A stretch of DNA of 64,000 nt, taken from the NCBI GenBank assembly GCA_026386805.1, contig JAPLMX010000080.1, positions 1 through 64,000 on the forward strand, in the 5' to 3' direction. This document shows, one piece after another, positions 19,584 to 28,370 of the stretch. The stretch is from Phycisphaerae bacterium. Lineage in GTDB: Bacteria; Planctomycetota; Phycisphaerae; Sedimentisphaerales; Anaerobacaceae. Within the stretch, counting starts at the first letter, position 1, and every line of letters begins with the position of its first letter. A model generated the notes under the pieces. The model searched no databases and was not told where the DNA came from. It saw only the letters and a list, made by a program, of their open reading frames with translations. The translations under genes and the position numbers were made by a program.

Positions 19584-20950
19584 ACTCGCTCCGCCGGCTT
19601 GAGGCCACTGAGCACCTCGACCGTGTCGTCGTGCGGCCGGCCGAGAGTCACGAACCGCCGATGCGGGACGCCTCTGGCATCGATGACATCCAGGAGATGG
19701 AGCTGACCGACCTGGCGGACCGCCCGTGCCGGGATGACCAGCGCCTGGTACGTGCCCGTCGGAACCGCCAGCGTGCCGAACTGCCCGCTGACCAAGCCTG
19801 CCTGCGCCGGCAGCGAGATTTTGACCAGCAACGTCCGCGTGCGCGGGTCGGCCTGCGGGACGATCTCTCGAACCGTCCCCTGCAGTGTCTGCTGGATGGC
19901 GTCGATTCGCACGTCGAGCTTCTGGTCGAATTTCATCCCCGCCACGAGCGATTCCGCCACCACGGCATGGAACTCCGGCTCGGCTGACTTTTCGATGACA
20001 AAGAGAGGCTGCCCCGGCATGACCATGTCGCCGGCGTCGATTGTCTTCCGCACGAGCCTACCACTGAACGGGGCCTCGATGGTCGTGTAGCTGAGCATCA
20101 CCTGCGCCTCGCGGACCGCGGCAACCGATTGCTCCCTCTGGGCCTCCAGGCGTGCCGCGTCGCTGCGAACCGCCACCACCTGCTGGACCGCAGCCCGGAC
20201 CTGGGCCTCGGCGACCTCCTTCTGGGCGCGGGCGTGGTCAAGCTGCTGGCTGGTCCCCGCCCCACTGGCCTGCAGGGTCTCCATCCGCTTGAAATCCGTC
20301 AGGGCCTGCTCGGCCTGGGCTTCGACCACCTGTTGCTGGGCCTGGGCCGCCGCCAGTTGCGCCGCCGCTCCGGCCAGGGCCTTTTCCGACGCCGTGACCT
20401 GGGTCTGGGCCTGGCTGAGCTTCGCTTCAATGTCCCGGCTGTCCAACCGGGCCAGCACGGTCGGCCCCAGTGTCGAGGGCGTGGGGCCCCCCAACGCGGA
20501 ATTATGCGTTGGGGACCCCGTCCCGCCCTCGGATCGCGGGCTGGAAGCCCGCGACACGGACCCGGCCTCCGGCCCCGTCACCGCCTGGCCTTCCTGCACG
20601 AGCACCTCGCGAACCTGGGCCATGATCCGTCCGGCCACCTCGGCCCGCGCGCGAGTCTGCACCGTGCCCACTTGGTCAACAATCAATGGGAAGGTCCGCA
20701 TCTCGACGGGTTGGCTCCGCGCCGCGGTGGCCGGAGCCTTTGCGGGCGTCGCGGGCGCGGCGGCTCGGATCTTGTCGAGAAAAGCACCCGATAGCCATAG
20801 CATCAGGACGATCAAGACCGCCACGAGCATCAGTATCTTGCCGATTTCCCAAACGGCCGCCTGGGAGCGTCTCAGCGCCGAAAGCAATGTTCGGGGAATC
20901 TTCTTCGTTGCACGGATGATCCTGTTCATGGCCATAGGTTCTCCATACAA
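19568..20950 (-). CDS. efflux RND periplasmic adaptor (HlyD/AcrA-like); start probably at a downstream Met
   Basis: Coiled-coil hairpin AQTQVTASEKALAGAAAQLAAAQAQ; YTTIEAPFSGRLVRKTIDAGDMV. Confidence 0.87.
   Translation of the reverse strand: MYGEPMAMNRIIRATKKIPRTLLSALRRSQAAVWEIGKILMLVAVLIVLMLWLSGAFLDKIRAAAPATPAKAPATAARSQPVEMRTFPLIVDQVGTVQTRARAEVAGRIMAQVREVLVQEGQAVTGPEAGSVSRASSPRSEGGTGSPTHNSALGGPTPSTLGPTVLARLDSRDIEAKLSQAQTQVTASEKALAGAAAQLAAAQAQQQVVEAQAEQALTDFKRMETLQASGAGTSQQLDHARAQKEVAEAQVRAAVQQVVAVRSDAARLEAQREQSVAAVREAQVMLSYTTIEAPFSGRLVRKTIDAGDMVMPGQPLFVIEKSAEPEFHAVVAESLVAGMKFDQKLDVRIDAIQQTLQGTVREIVPQADPRTRTLLVKISLPAQAGLVSGQFGTLAVPTGTYQALVIPARAVRQVGQLHLLDVIDARGVPHRRFVTLGRPHDDTVEVLSGLKPAERVIVDF
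20470..20557. repeat. 88-nt nested palindromic element inside the adaptor CDS (encodes SVSRASSPRSEGGTGSPTHNSALGGPTPST)
   Basis: Ends GTGTCG...CGACAC; inner GGGGTCCCCAACGC...GCGTTGGGGGGCCCC palindrome. Confidence 0.8.
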
Positions 20951-21046
20951 TCCTTGTCACGGAAGTTTATACCAAATACCGCCTTTCCAGCCAAGAGGTC
21001 CGTTCTTCCCTCAGAAAACCACGGCTGGCCGGCAGATCCCGCTCGC

Positions 21047-21421
21047 TCACCGCACGTCTGGCTCATCCGTGGGGTCACAGGAAACCTTGCGCCAGGGAAA
21101 CAGGATGGACTTGGCGCAGGTTTTGATCCAGGTCCAGTGCAGAACGATGTGGACCAGGATCAAGAAGACGAACACCAAGGCCAGGATGAAGTGAACGTCG
21201 CCCCAATCATGCCGGCCCAGGCCGAGCAGTTGCTTGACCTGATCGCCTCCGGGTCCGGGACCACGGCCTCCGCGAAAGCCATAGCCATACCCGCGCCCAC
21301 CACCGCCCGAGCCCGGCGGCAGCACCCATCTCATGACAGAACCCGTCGCCGCCAACAAGAGCAGGTTGACAAAGGCGATCAAGTCCACGACGAAATTCAA
21401 CGTTGCACGTCTCATGGCCAT
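21047..21421 (-). CDS. DUF4405-type membrane protein
   Basis: NFVVDLIAFVNLLLLAATGSVMRWVLPPG ... WGDVHFILALVFVFLILVHIVLHWTWI. Confidence 0.75.
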   Translation of the reverse strand: MAMRRATLNFVVDLIAFVNLLLLAATGSVMRWVLPPGSGGGGRGYGYGFRGGRGPGPGGDQVKQLLGLGRHDWGDVHFILALVFVFLILVHIVLHWTWIKTCAKSILFPWRKVSCDPTDEPDVR

Positions 21422-21539
21422 GCTCCATAGTCTCAGTGTTTGCGTTTCACATGCGGATGAATGAGACAGATCATTCGCAGTGAATCACCCCAGATCTTGA
21501 CAAGGATTTCCCACTTGACTTCGCAAATCATACTCCTGT

Positions 21540-21624
21540 ATGCTGCACGCTGCATAATATGACATGCTGCACCCGATTTCAACGGTCGTCTTGTATTGAA
21601 ATCGTGTGTCCGTCATCTTGTATT
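21540..21624. promoter_or_regulatory. candidate operator region: two direct-repeat pairs upstream of the metal cluster
   Basis: ATGCTGCAC at 21540-21548 and 21564-21572; GTC(G/A)TCTTGTATT at 21585-21597 and 21612-21624. Confidence 0.35.
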
Positions 21625-21664
21625 CGGTAAGCGCACGGTAGATGTTATGCTCCCGGGGTAAGGT

Positions 21665-22000
21665 GTGAAGCAAGCTAAGCCCATCATTGCGACGGCTGTC
21701 GTGCTATGCGTGGCGATGGTGAACGCCGGTGTCTTGCATGCGGTGCACATGCACCAGCATAGCACCAGTCGCAGCGCCTCGGGCGGCTCTCCGCCGGCCG
21801 GCCACCACCATGACCCCAGCACGTGTCCTTTTTGCATCCAGTTTGCATCCGGTAACAAAACGGTTTCGCCCGACTTCGGCGGACCCGTCAGTTTCACCCT
21901 CGGCCCGGTCCAGGACGTGATTTCTTTCTGGACGTTCTTTCTGCCGAGCGTGTCCCTTCCATCCTCACCCGCCCGCGCCCCGCCGTCTATCTGCCTGTAG
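21665..22000 (+). CDS. small His/Cys-containing exported protein (DUF2946-like)
   Basis: TM/signal, HAVHMHQH, GHHHDPSTCPFCIQF, C-terminal RAPP; first in the metal cluster. Confidence 0.55.
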   Translation: MKQAKPIIATAVVLCVAMVNAGVLHAVHMHQHSTSRSASGGSPPAGHHHDPSTCPFCIQFASGNKTVSPDFGGPVSFTLGPVQDVISFWTFFLPSVSLPSSPARAPPSICL

Positions 22001-22098
22001 ATTCAAATCGTAGTCAGTCGGTAGGATGTGGGTTTCACATCGACCCCTACCGGCAAAACCAGCGGAGTGCTTTCCTATGAACGTGTGGAGGCAGACAC

Positions 22099-23382
22099 AT
22101 GCAGATACGAGCATTTGGGTGTGGTCCTTGCTTTGCCGTCTTCCTGTTCTTTGCCTGCGCCGGTCTGGCGGGGCAAACGAACATCGCCGGCGATGAACAG
22201 CAGTCTCTGCGGGAGCAGATCGCGCGGCTTCAGCGGGAGATCAAGGACGCCAATGACCGACACGTGGCGGACCTGAAGAAACTGCACGAGGAAGTGGAGT
22301 CTCTCAGGCTGAAGGCGGCGGAGCCTAATGAGTCCGCGACAACGCCTGAGCAGAATCAGGGTGGGCCGGGGCCCTTGGGCCGGATCGCGCGGAGCTTCAA
22401 TCCGGAAATCTCCGCCATAGGCGACGTCCTCTTTCACGCCGGAAAGAACGACGAGGGCGAGAACGAGAACCAGTTTCGCTTCCGGGAGTTGGAGCTGGCT
22501 CTTGGCAGTGCGGTGGACCCGTTTGGACGGGCGGATTTCTTTCTCGGCATTGAAGAAGAGGAGGGCGAATGGGGCGTCAATCTGGAGGAAGGGTATTTTA
22601 CGTTCGACACGCTGCCGTATGATCTCAAGGCACGCGCAGGGAAGTTCTTCTCCGCCTTCGGAAAGGCCAACCAGCTCCATACGCATGCCATGCCCTGGGT
22701 GGACAAACCCCTGATGATCCGCAACTACTTCGGCGAAGAAGGCATGAGCGAGCCGGGGGCGGAACTGTCGTGGCTCGTGCCCAATCCGTGGGAGAAATAC
22801 ATCGAGCTGCTCTTTCAGGTCCAGAACAATGGAAACGAGCCGAGCTTTGCGGGCGGGCAGTCCAGAGACCTGATGTACGTCGCGCATCTGAAGAACTTCT
22901 TCGATCTCGACAGTGCTTCCAGCCTGGAAGTGGGCGGCAGTCTTGCCACCGGCGCCAACGCCGCTACCGGCGGGGGCCATCAGACGAACCTGGAAGGAGT
23001 CGATGTGACCTACAAGTGGCGGCCTCCCCAGCAGGGACTTTACAGATTGCTGACCTGGATGAACGAGCTTCTGCTCAGTCAGAAACAGCAGGGGGCCGAG
23101 GATACGGTGGATTCGCATGGGCTGTACAGCTCGCTGGAGTATCAGTTCAGCAGGCGATGGAGCGTTATGGGGCGATACGACTACTCCCAATTCCCGGACG
23201 ATAACGACTCGCACGAGAATGCGTATACTGGCGGCCTGACGTTTGCCCAGAGCGAGTTCTGCTTCTGGCGAGCCCAGTTCACTCACACCGACGGAGACGG
23301 AGTCTCGGCGCCGGGCAGCCGGAATGAGTTCTTTTTGCAGTTGGACTTCGGGATCGGGCCGCACCGTGCCCATCCGTATTGA
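22099..23382 (+). CDS. outer-membrane porin-like protein with N-terminal coiled coil
   Basis: Signal peptide, coiled coil, beta-barrel-like pattern; directly upstream of znuA. Confidence 0.65.
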   Translation: MQIRAFGCGPCFAVFLFFACAGLAGQTNIAGDEQQSLREQIARLQREIKDANDRHVADLKKLHEEVESLRLKAAEPNESATTPEQNQGGPGPLGRIARSFNPEISAIGDVLFHAGKNDEGENENQFRFRELELALGSAVDPFGRADFFLGIEEEEGEWGVNLEEGYFTFDTLPYDLKARAGKFFSAFGKANQLHTHAMPWVDKPLMIRNYFGEEGMSEPGAELSWLVPNPWEKYIELLFQVQNNGNEPSFAGGQSRDLMYVAHLKNFFDLDSASSLEVGGSLATGANAATGGGHQTNLEGVDVTYKWRPPQQGLYRLLTWMNELLLSQKQQGAEDTVDSHGLYSSLEYQFSRRWSVMGRYDYSQFPDDNDSHENAYTGGLTFAQSEFCFWRAQFTHTDGDGVSAPGSRNEFFLQLDFGIGPHRAHPY

Positions 23383-23398
23383 AAAGGAGATGCCAATT

Positions 23399-24460
23399 AT
23401 GAACGCTAATTTCATAGACGGATTCAGTCGGAGAGCTTGCTTGTTCTTCCTTGTTCTGGGTGTTCTTTTGGCCTGCCCGTTGCGGCCGTGCCAGGCCAAA
23501 GACAAGCTCGATATCGTAACGACGACCACAAACCTGGAATCCATTGCCAAGGCCGTCGGCGGCGACCATGTCAATGTCTCCGCGATTTCCACTGGTAAAG
23601 AGGACCCGCATTTCATTTCCGCCAAGCCGAGCTACATGCTCAAGGCCAAGAAAGCGGACCTGTGGATTCGCGTCGGTTTGGAGCTGGAAATCGGCTACGA
23701 AGGGCTGATTCTGGAGGGGGCCCGCAACCCCAAGATTCACGTCGGCTCGCCTGGGCATCTGGATGCTTCCGAGGGGATTGCCCCTCTGGAAGTCCCCACT
23801 GGGAAGGTCAGCCGCACGATGGGGGATGTCCATCCCCTGGGAAACCCCCATTACTGGCTCGACCCGTACAATGGCCGGATCAGCGCCCGGAACATCTGCC
23901 GACGTCTGAAGCAGCTCGACTCGGAGCATGCCGGGGATTACGACCGCAATCTGGCTGCCTTTGTTCTGAACGTGGACAATGCGATGTTCGGCGTCAGACT
24001 GGTGGAAGCCCTAGGCGGGGGGAAGCTCTGGAAGATGCAGTCTGATGGCACCCTCGACGGCTTCCTCAAAGACCAATCGCTTTCGCTGGATGGCTGGCTG
24101 GCCAAGCTCAAGCCGTTTGAAGGGGCCAAGATCGTCACGTACCATCGCAGTTGGCCCTATTTTGCCCGTCGGTTTCATCTGGACGTTGTCGCGGAGCTGG
24201 AACCGAAGCCGGGGATTCCGCCAGGGCCGGGGCACCTTCGGGACGTGATCAACACGATGAAATCCGACAAGGTGGGCATCATTCTGATGGAGCCTTTCTA
24301 CCACCACGCCGACGCCGACGCGGTGGCCGAAAAGACCGGAGCGAAAGTCGTTGTGGTCGCCGCCGCCGTGAACGGCCGGGAGGAAGCGGTCAGTTACATC
24401 GCCATGATCGACAATATCGTCACCCGGCTTGGCAGTGCCCTGAGCGAGGTGTCGAAATGA
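23399..24460 (+). CDS. znuA: metal ABC transporter substrate-binding protein (ZnuA-like)
   Basis: IVTTTTNLESIAKAVGGDHVNVSAISTGKEDPHF; HPLGNPHYWLDP; YHRSWPYF. Confidence 0.88.
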   Translation: MNANFIDGFSRRACLFFLVLGVLLACPLRPCQAKDKLDIVTTTTNLESIAKAVGGDHVNVSAISTGKEDPHFISAKPSYMLKAKKADLWIRVGLELEIGYEGLILEGARNPKIHVGSPGHLDASEGIAPLEVPTGKVSRTMGDVHPLGNPHYWLDPYNGRISARNICRRLKQLDSEHAGDYDRNLAAFVLNVDNAMFGVRLVEALGGGKLWKMQSDGTLDGFLKDQSLSLDGWLAKLKPFEGAKIVTYHRSWPYFARRFHLDVVAELEPKPGIPPGPGHLRDVINTMKSDKVGIILMEPFYHHADADAVAEKTGAKVVVVAAAVNGREEAVSYIAMIDNIVTRLGSALSEVSK

Positions 24461-25299
24461 GCGGTATGCTGGAGCTTCTGTTCATCCCTTTTCTGGCGTG
24501 TCTGATCCTCACCGGGATTCACTGCTACCTGGGTATTCACATCGTTTCTCGCGGGGTCATTTTCGTGGACTTGTCGCTGGCCCAGGTGGCCGCATTGGGC
24601 AGTACCGTTGCGCTGCTGGCCGGGTACGAGCTGAACAGCACGGAAGCGTATCTGATCTCTCTGGGCTTTACATTCCTTGGCGCCGGGGTCTTCGCCCTGG
24701 GGCAGACCCGCGACAAGTCCGTCCCGCAGGAGGCGATCATCGGCATTGTGTACGCCGTCAGCTCTGCCGCCGCGATTCTCGTCCTCGACAAGGCCCCGCA
24801 CGGCGAAGAGGCGATCAAGGCGATGCTGGTCGGGAGCATTCTCTTTGCCACCTGGCGCCAGATCGCCGAGATATCGATCATCTATCTCGCCGTCGCTGTG
24901 TTGCACTTCTTGCTGAGGAAGAAGTTCCTCTTGATCTCCATGAATCCGGACCTGGCCCGGCAGAGCGGCCTGTGGATTCGCTTCTGGGACTTCATTTTCT
25001 ACCTCACGTTCGGATTCGTTGTGACGAGCTCGGTGCATATTGCCGGCGTGCTGCTGGTCTTCAGTTATCTCGTCGTGCCGGCCGTGTGTGCGATGTTCTT
25101 CGTCCGGGGTGTGGCCCATCGCCTGTTGGTCGGTTGGGGGCTGGGATTTATCGCGAGCGTCCTGGGGCTGTACGCTTCCGCGAGATGGGATTTCCCCACC
25201 GGAGCGTCCGTCGTCACCATGTTCGGCGTCGTGCTGGTCGTTTGTGCGGCAGTGAAGGGTGTGGTCGGTTTGACAACCGGGCTTCCGCAGAAAGCATGA
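24457..25299 (+). CDS. znuB: metal ABC transporter permease (ZnuB-like)
   Basis: ATGA overlap with znuA; multi-TM; GVIFVDLSLAQVAALGS, FSYLVVPAVCAMFF. Confidence 0.87.
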   Translation: MSGMLELLFIPFLACLILTGIHCYLGIHIVSRGVIFVDLSLAQVAALGSTVALLAGYELNSTEAYLISLGFTFLGAGVFALGQTRDKSVPQEAIIGIVYAVSSAAAILVLDKAPHGEEAIKAMLVGSILFATWRQIAEISIIYLAVAVLHFLLRKKFLLISMNPDLARQSGLWIRFWDFIFYLTFGFVVTSSVHIAGVLLVFSYLVVPAVCAMFFVRGVAHRLLVGWGLGFIASVLGLYASARWDFPTGASVVTMFGVVLVVCAAVKGVVGLTTGLPQKA

Positions 25300-25304
25300 G
25301 GCGA

Positions 25305-27890
25305 TCATCCAATGAACAGATTGACGTTCGCCGACCCGGCTCTGTCCAGGTACATGGCCACGCCCCCTTCTTCGACGCCGTCGATCAGCTCCTCCCGCTT
25401 GATGCCCATGAGGTCCATCGTCATCGTGCAGGCGACCAAGTGCACGCCGCCTTGTTGGGCGGCGGCAATCAGCTCGGGCAGGGAAAGGACGTTCTTCTTC
25501 TTCATAATGCTCTTGATCATCGCGGTTCCCAGGCCAGCCATGTTCATCTGGGACAGCGTCGTCTTATCCGCCCCGCGCGGCATCATCCAGCCGAACATCC
25601 TCTCTATAGGGGTCTTCTGGACCGGCACCGCCTGCGAGCGGCGCAGCAGGTTCAGGCCCCAGAACGTGAAGAACATCGTCACGTCGCTGCCCATCGCCAC
25701 GGCCCCGTTGGCGATGATGAAGGCGGCCATCGCCTTGTCGAAGGCGTCGCTGAAAACGACGAGGGTCTTGTGCGCATTTGTAGGGGCAACCCCCTGTGGT
25801 TGCCCAGGGCAGGCACGGGGGCCTGCCCCTACAGGCCCCTTCTCCACCACGGCGACAAACACTCCTTTGTTGAGTTGCCTGTCCTGCACGCGGTTGCCGG
25901 TGGTATGACACCAGCCGTCCAAGTCGGCAGCGAAAGCAGGTTCCGATACGGAGATTCGCACGGCCTGGCCGGGCCGAATCTGATCGATAGCCTGTTTGAG
26001 CTGCATGATGGGACCCGGGCACTGCAAGCCGCAGGCGTCGATCTCCTTGACAACCTGAACGGGACCGTTCGTAGTGACGCCGTCAGGCGTTTCTTTCGAT
26101 GCCCTTACGGGCACACTACCAACTTGCCCAGTGTCCTCCTTGACCTCGCGCGGAGCTTTGGGTTTGTCGGACATCAGGCCCATGGTGTGGCCATAGGTCT
26201 TGTATCCGCCCGTGAGATTGCGGCAGGCGATGCCGTTCTGGGAGAGGATGCGACAGGCCAGATAGCCCCGCAGACCGACCTGGCAGAAGGCCAGCACCTC
26301 CTTGTCCTTGGGCAACTCGCCGAGCCGCTTGCGCAATTCGTCAACCGGGATGTGAATCGATCCGGGGATGGTGCCCTGCTGGACCTCCGGCGTGGTGCGC
26401 ACGTCCAGGATGATCTGGTTGGGGCCTGCATTAGCCACGTCCGCCACATGGCAGAGCCGGACCTCTTTTCGCAGCACATTGGCTGCCACGAATCCTGCGT
26501 AATTGACCGGGTCTTTGGCAGAGCCGAAGGGCGGGGCATAAGCCAGTTCGAGTTTCTCCAGATCGTACACGGTCATGCCGGCCCGGATGGCGACCGCCAG
26601 AACGTCGATCCGCTTGGCCACGCCGTCCGCCCCGACGCACTGGGCGCCCAGAATCTTGCCGTTGTTGGGGTCGAAGAGGAGTTTCAGGCTCATCTGCATG
26701 GCGCCCGGATAGTAGCCGGCGTGGCTGGCCGGGTGCACGTACACCTTCTCATAGGCCAGGCCCGCCCGCTTGAGAGCTTTCTCGCTGAGCCCGGTCATGC
26801 CAATGGCCAGGTCAAAGACCTTGCAGATGGCGGTGCCCTGGGTCCGGTCATAGGCGGCGTCTCCGCCCAGGGCGTTAATGGCCGCGATTCGGCCCTGCCG
26901 ATTGGCCGGGCCGGCCAACGGGATCACGGTGGCGAAACCGCCGACCAGGTCCTGGACCTCCACGGCGTCGCCGACCGCGTAGATATCAGGGTCCGAGGTC
27001 CGCATGTGGTCGTCCACGACAATGCCTTTGCGCTGGCCAATGGTCAGGCCGGCTTCCGCTGCGAGCTTAACCTCCGGCCGGACCCCTACGGCGAGGATAA
27101 CCAAACCGCACGGGATGACCCGGCCCGTAGGGGCAGCCCCTGTGGCTGCCCAGGGCGGGCACGGGGGCCTGCCCCTACCAGCACCTCCAAATTGGCCGTC
27201 TCGGTCTTGGATGGCTGTCACGCTGGTGTTGAGGCACAGGTCCACGCCCTTCTGACGCAGATGCTCGTGCAGAGGTGTGGCCATCTCCGGGTCGATCGGG
27301 CCCATCACCTGGGATTCGAGCTCCACCAGCGATACGGCCAGCCCGCGATGGGTCAGGACCTCGGCCATTTCCAAGCCAATGTACCCACCCCCAACCACGA
27401 CGGCCGTACGGGCGAAAGATGTTTCGCCCCTACCGCCCGCATCCACGACCGCCTTGATTGCGTCCATGTCCGCCAGGCTGCGGAGCGTGAAGACCTTCTG
27501 GTGGTCCGCACCGGGGATCGGCGGCCGGACCGGCTCGGCGCCGGGGCTCAGGATCAGAGCATCATAAGGCTGTTCATACTGCTTGTCCTTCGCCTTGTCG
27601 TGCACCACCACGGTCTTCTGTTGGCGATTGATGCGGATGACCTCGCTCTGAGTACGGACATCGACGGCAAAACGCAGACGCATCGCCTGCGGGCTTTGGA
27701 CCAGGAGCCGGGCCCGGTCCTGGATGATGCCGCCAACGTGGTAGGGAAGACCGCAGTTGGCGAAGGAAATGTCGCTGCCGCGCTCGAACAGGATGATCTC
27801 CGCGTCTTCGCTCACGCGTCTGGCCTTGGCCGCCGCGGACGCCCCGCCTGCCACCCCACCCACAATCACAACACGCTTACGTTGCCCCAT
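25305..27890 (-). CDS. CoA-disulfide-reductase-like FAD protein fused to rhodanese, TusA and DsrE-family domains
   Basis: VVIVGGVAGGASAAAKARR...FANCGLPYH; rhodanese FCQVGLRG; TusA CGLQCPGP; C-terminal DsrE-like TLVVFSDAFDKAMAAFIIANGA. Confidence 0.88.
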   Translation of the reverse strand: MGQRKRVVIVGGVAGGASAAAKARRVSEDAEIILFERGSDISFANCGLPYHVGGIIQDRARLLVQSPQAMRLRFAVDVRTQSEVIRINRQQKTVVVHDKAKDKQYEQPYDALILSPGAEPVRPPIPGADHQKVFTLRSLADMDAIKAVVDAGGRGETSFARTAVVVGGGYIGLEMAEVLTHRGLAVSLVELESQVMGPIDPEMATPLHEHLRQKGVDLCLNTSVTAIQDRDGQFGGAGRGRPPCPPWAATGAAPTGRVIPCGLVILAVGVRPEVKLAAEAGLTIGQRKGIVVDDHMRTSDPDIYAVGDAVEVQDLVGGFATVIPLAGPANRQGRIAAINALGGDAAYDRTQGTAICKVFDLAIGMTGLSEKALKRAGLAYEKVYVHPASHAGYYPGAMQMSLKLLFDPNNGKILGAQCVGADGVAKRIDVLAVAIRAGMTVYDLEKLELAYAPPFGSAKDPVNYAGFVAANVLRKEVRLCHVADVANAGPNQIILDVRTTPEVQQGTIPGSIHIPVDELRKRLGELPKDKEVLAFCQVGLRGYLACRILSQNGIACRNLTGGYKTYGHTMGLMSDKPKAPREVKEDTGQVGSVPVRASKETPDGVTTNGPVQVVKEIDACGLQCPGPIMQLKQAIDQIRPGQAVRISVSEPAFAADLDGWCHTTGNRVQDRQLNKGVFVAVVEKGPVGAGPRACPGQPQGVAPTNAHKTLVVFSDAFDKAMAAFIIANGAVAMGSDVTMFFTFWGLNLLRRSQAVPVQKTPIERMFGWMMPRGADKTTLSQMNMAGLGTAMIKSIMKKKNVLSLPELIAAAQQGGVHLVACTMTMDLMGIKREELIDGVEEGGVAMYLDRAGSANVNLFIG
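25782..25834. repeat. 53-nt GC-rich palindromic element inside the CDS (encodes VGAGPRACPGQPQGVAPT)
   Basis: gtaggggcaaccccctgtggttgcccagggcaggcacgggggcctgcccctac. Confidence 0.85.
27128..27179. repeat. second, 52-nt copy of the same element in the same CDS (encodes GRGRPPCPPWAATGAAPT)
   Basis: gtaggggcagcccctgtggctgcccagggcgggcacgggggcctgcccctac. Confidence 0.85.
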
Positions 27891-27983
27891 ACCTATACAT
27901 ACCTCATTTAGATCGAAACTCCAGGTGCCGCCAACATCCGTGCAACGCCTATACCCGACATTCGCCGCCTGAGTTCACAAGCG

Positions 27984-28370
27984 TCAACCGTGGTGAGGAC
28001 ACCCCGAGCCTTCTCCATGCCCTGCACAGGTGTGCTCCCAGGCGACTTCTTTCAAACCGCCTTTTTTCAGGAGCGCAACCACCTCGGCCACCGTTTCGCC
28101 TGCCGCCTGATAGACCTTGATTCCGGCTTGGCGAAGTCCCATCAAAGCCCCGGCCCCGATCCCGCCGACCACAACCGCATCCGGTTTTGCGCCGGCGAGC
28201 GCCTCGACCGGGCTGCATTGGCCGTGGACGTGTGCCTGGTCCTGGTTCCCCAGAGACTCGACCGACATCGTTTCTGAATCCACAAGGACAAATACGGGAG
28301 CGGACCCGAAGTGCCCATACACCAGGCTCTCCAGTCCGAAATCCTCTGCAACAGGTATGGCGACTTTCAT
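27984..28370 (-). CDS. NifX/NifB-type dinitrogenase iron-molybdenum cofactor family protein
   Basis: MKVAIPVAEDFGLESLVYGHFGSAPVFVLVD; DAVVVGGIGAGALMGLRQAGIKVY. Confidence 0.82.
   Translation of the reverse strand: MKVAIPVAEDFGLESLVYGHFGSAPVFVLVDSETMSVESLGNQDQAHVHGQCSPVEALAGAKPDAVVVGGIGAGALMGLRQAGIKVYQAAGETVAEVVALLKKGGLKEVAWEHTCAGHGEGSGCPHHG

Noticed and set aside
22075-23625. 516-aa minus-strand ORF opposite the porin and znuA
   Set aside because: Antisense to well-supported genes, no recognisable motif
24498-27911. 1137-aa plus-strand ORF spanning the CoADR fusion
   Set aside because: Shadow ORF antisense to a gene with four recognisable domains and overlapping znuB; composition typical of spurious GC-rich frames
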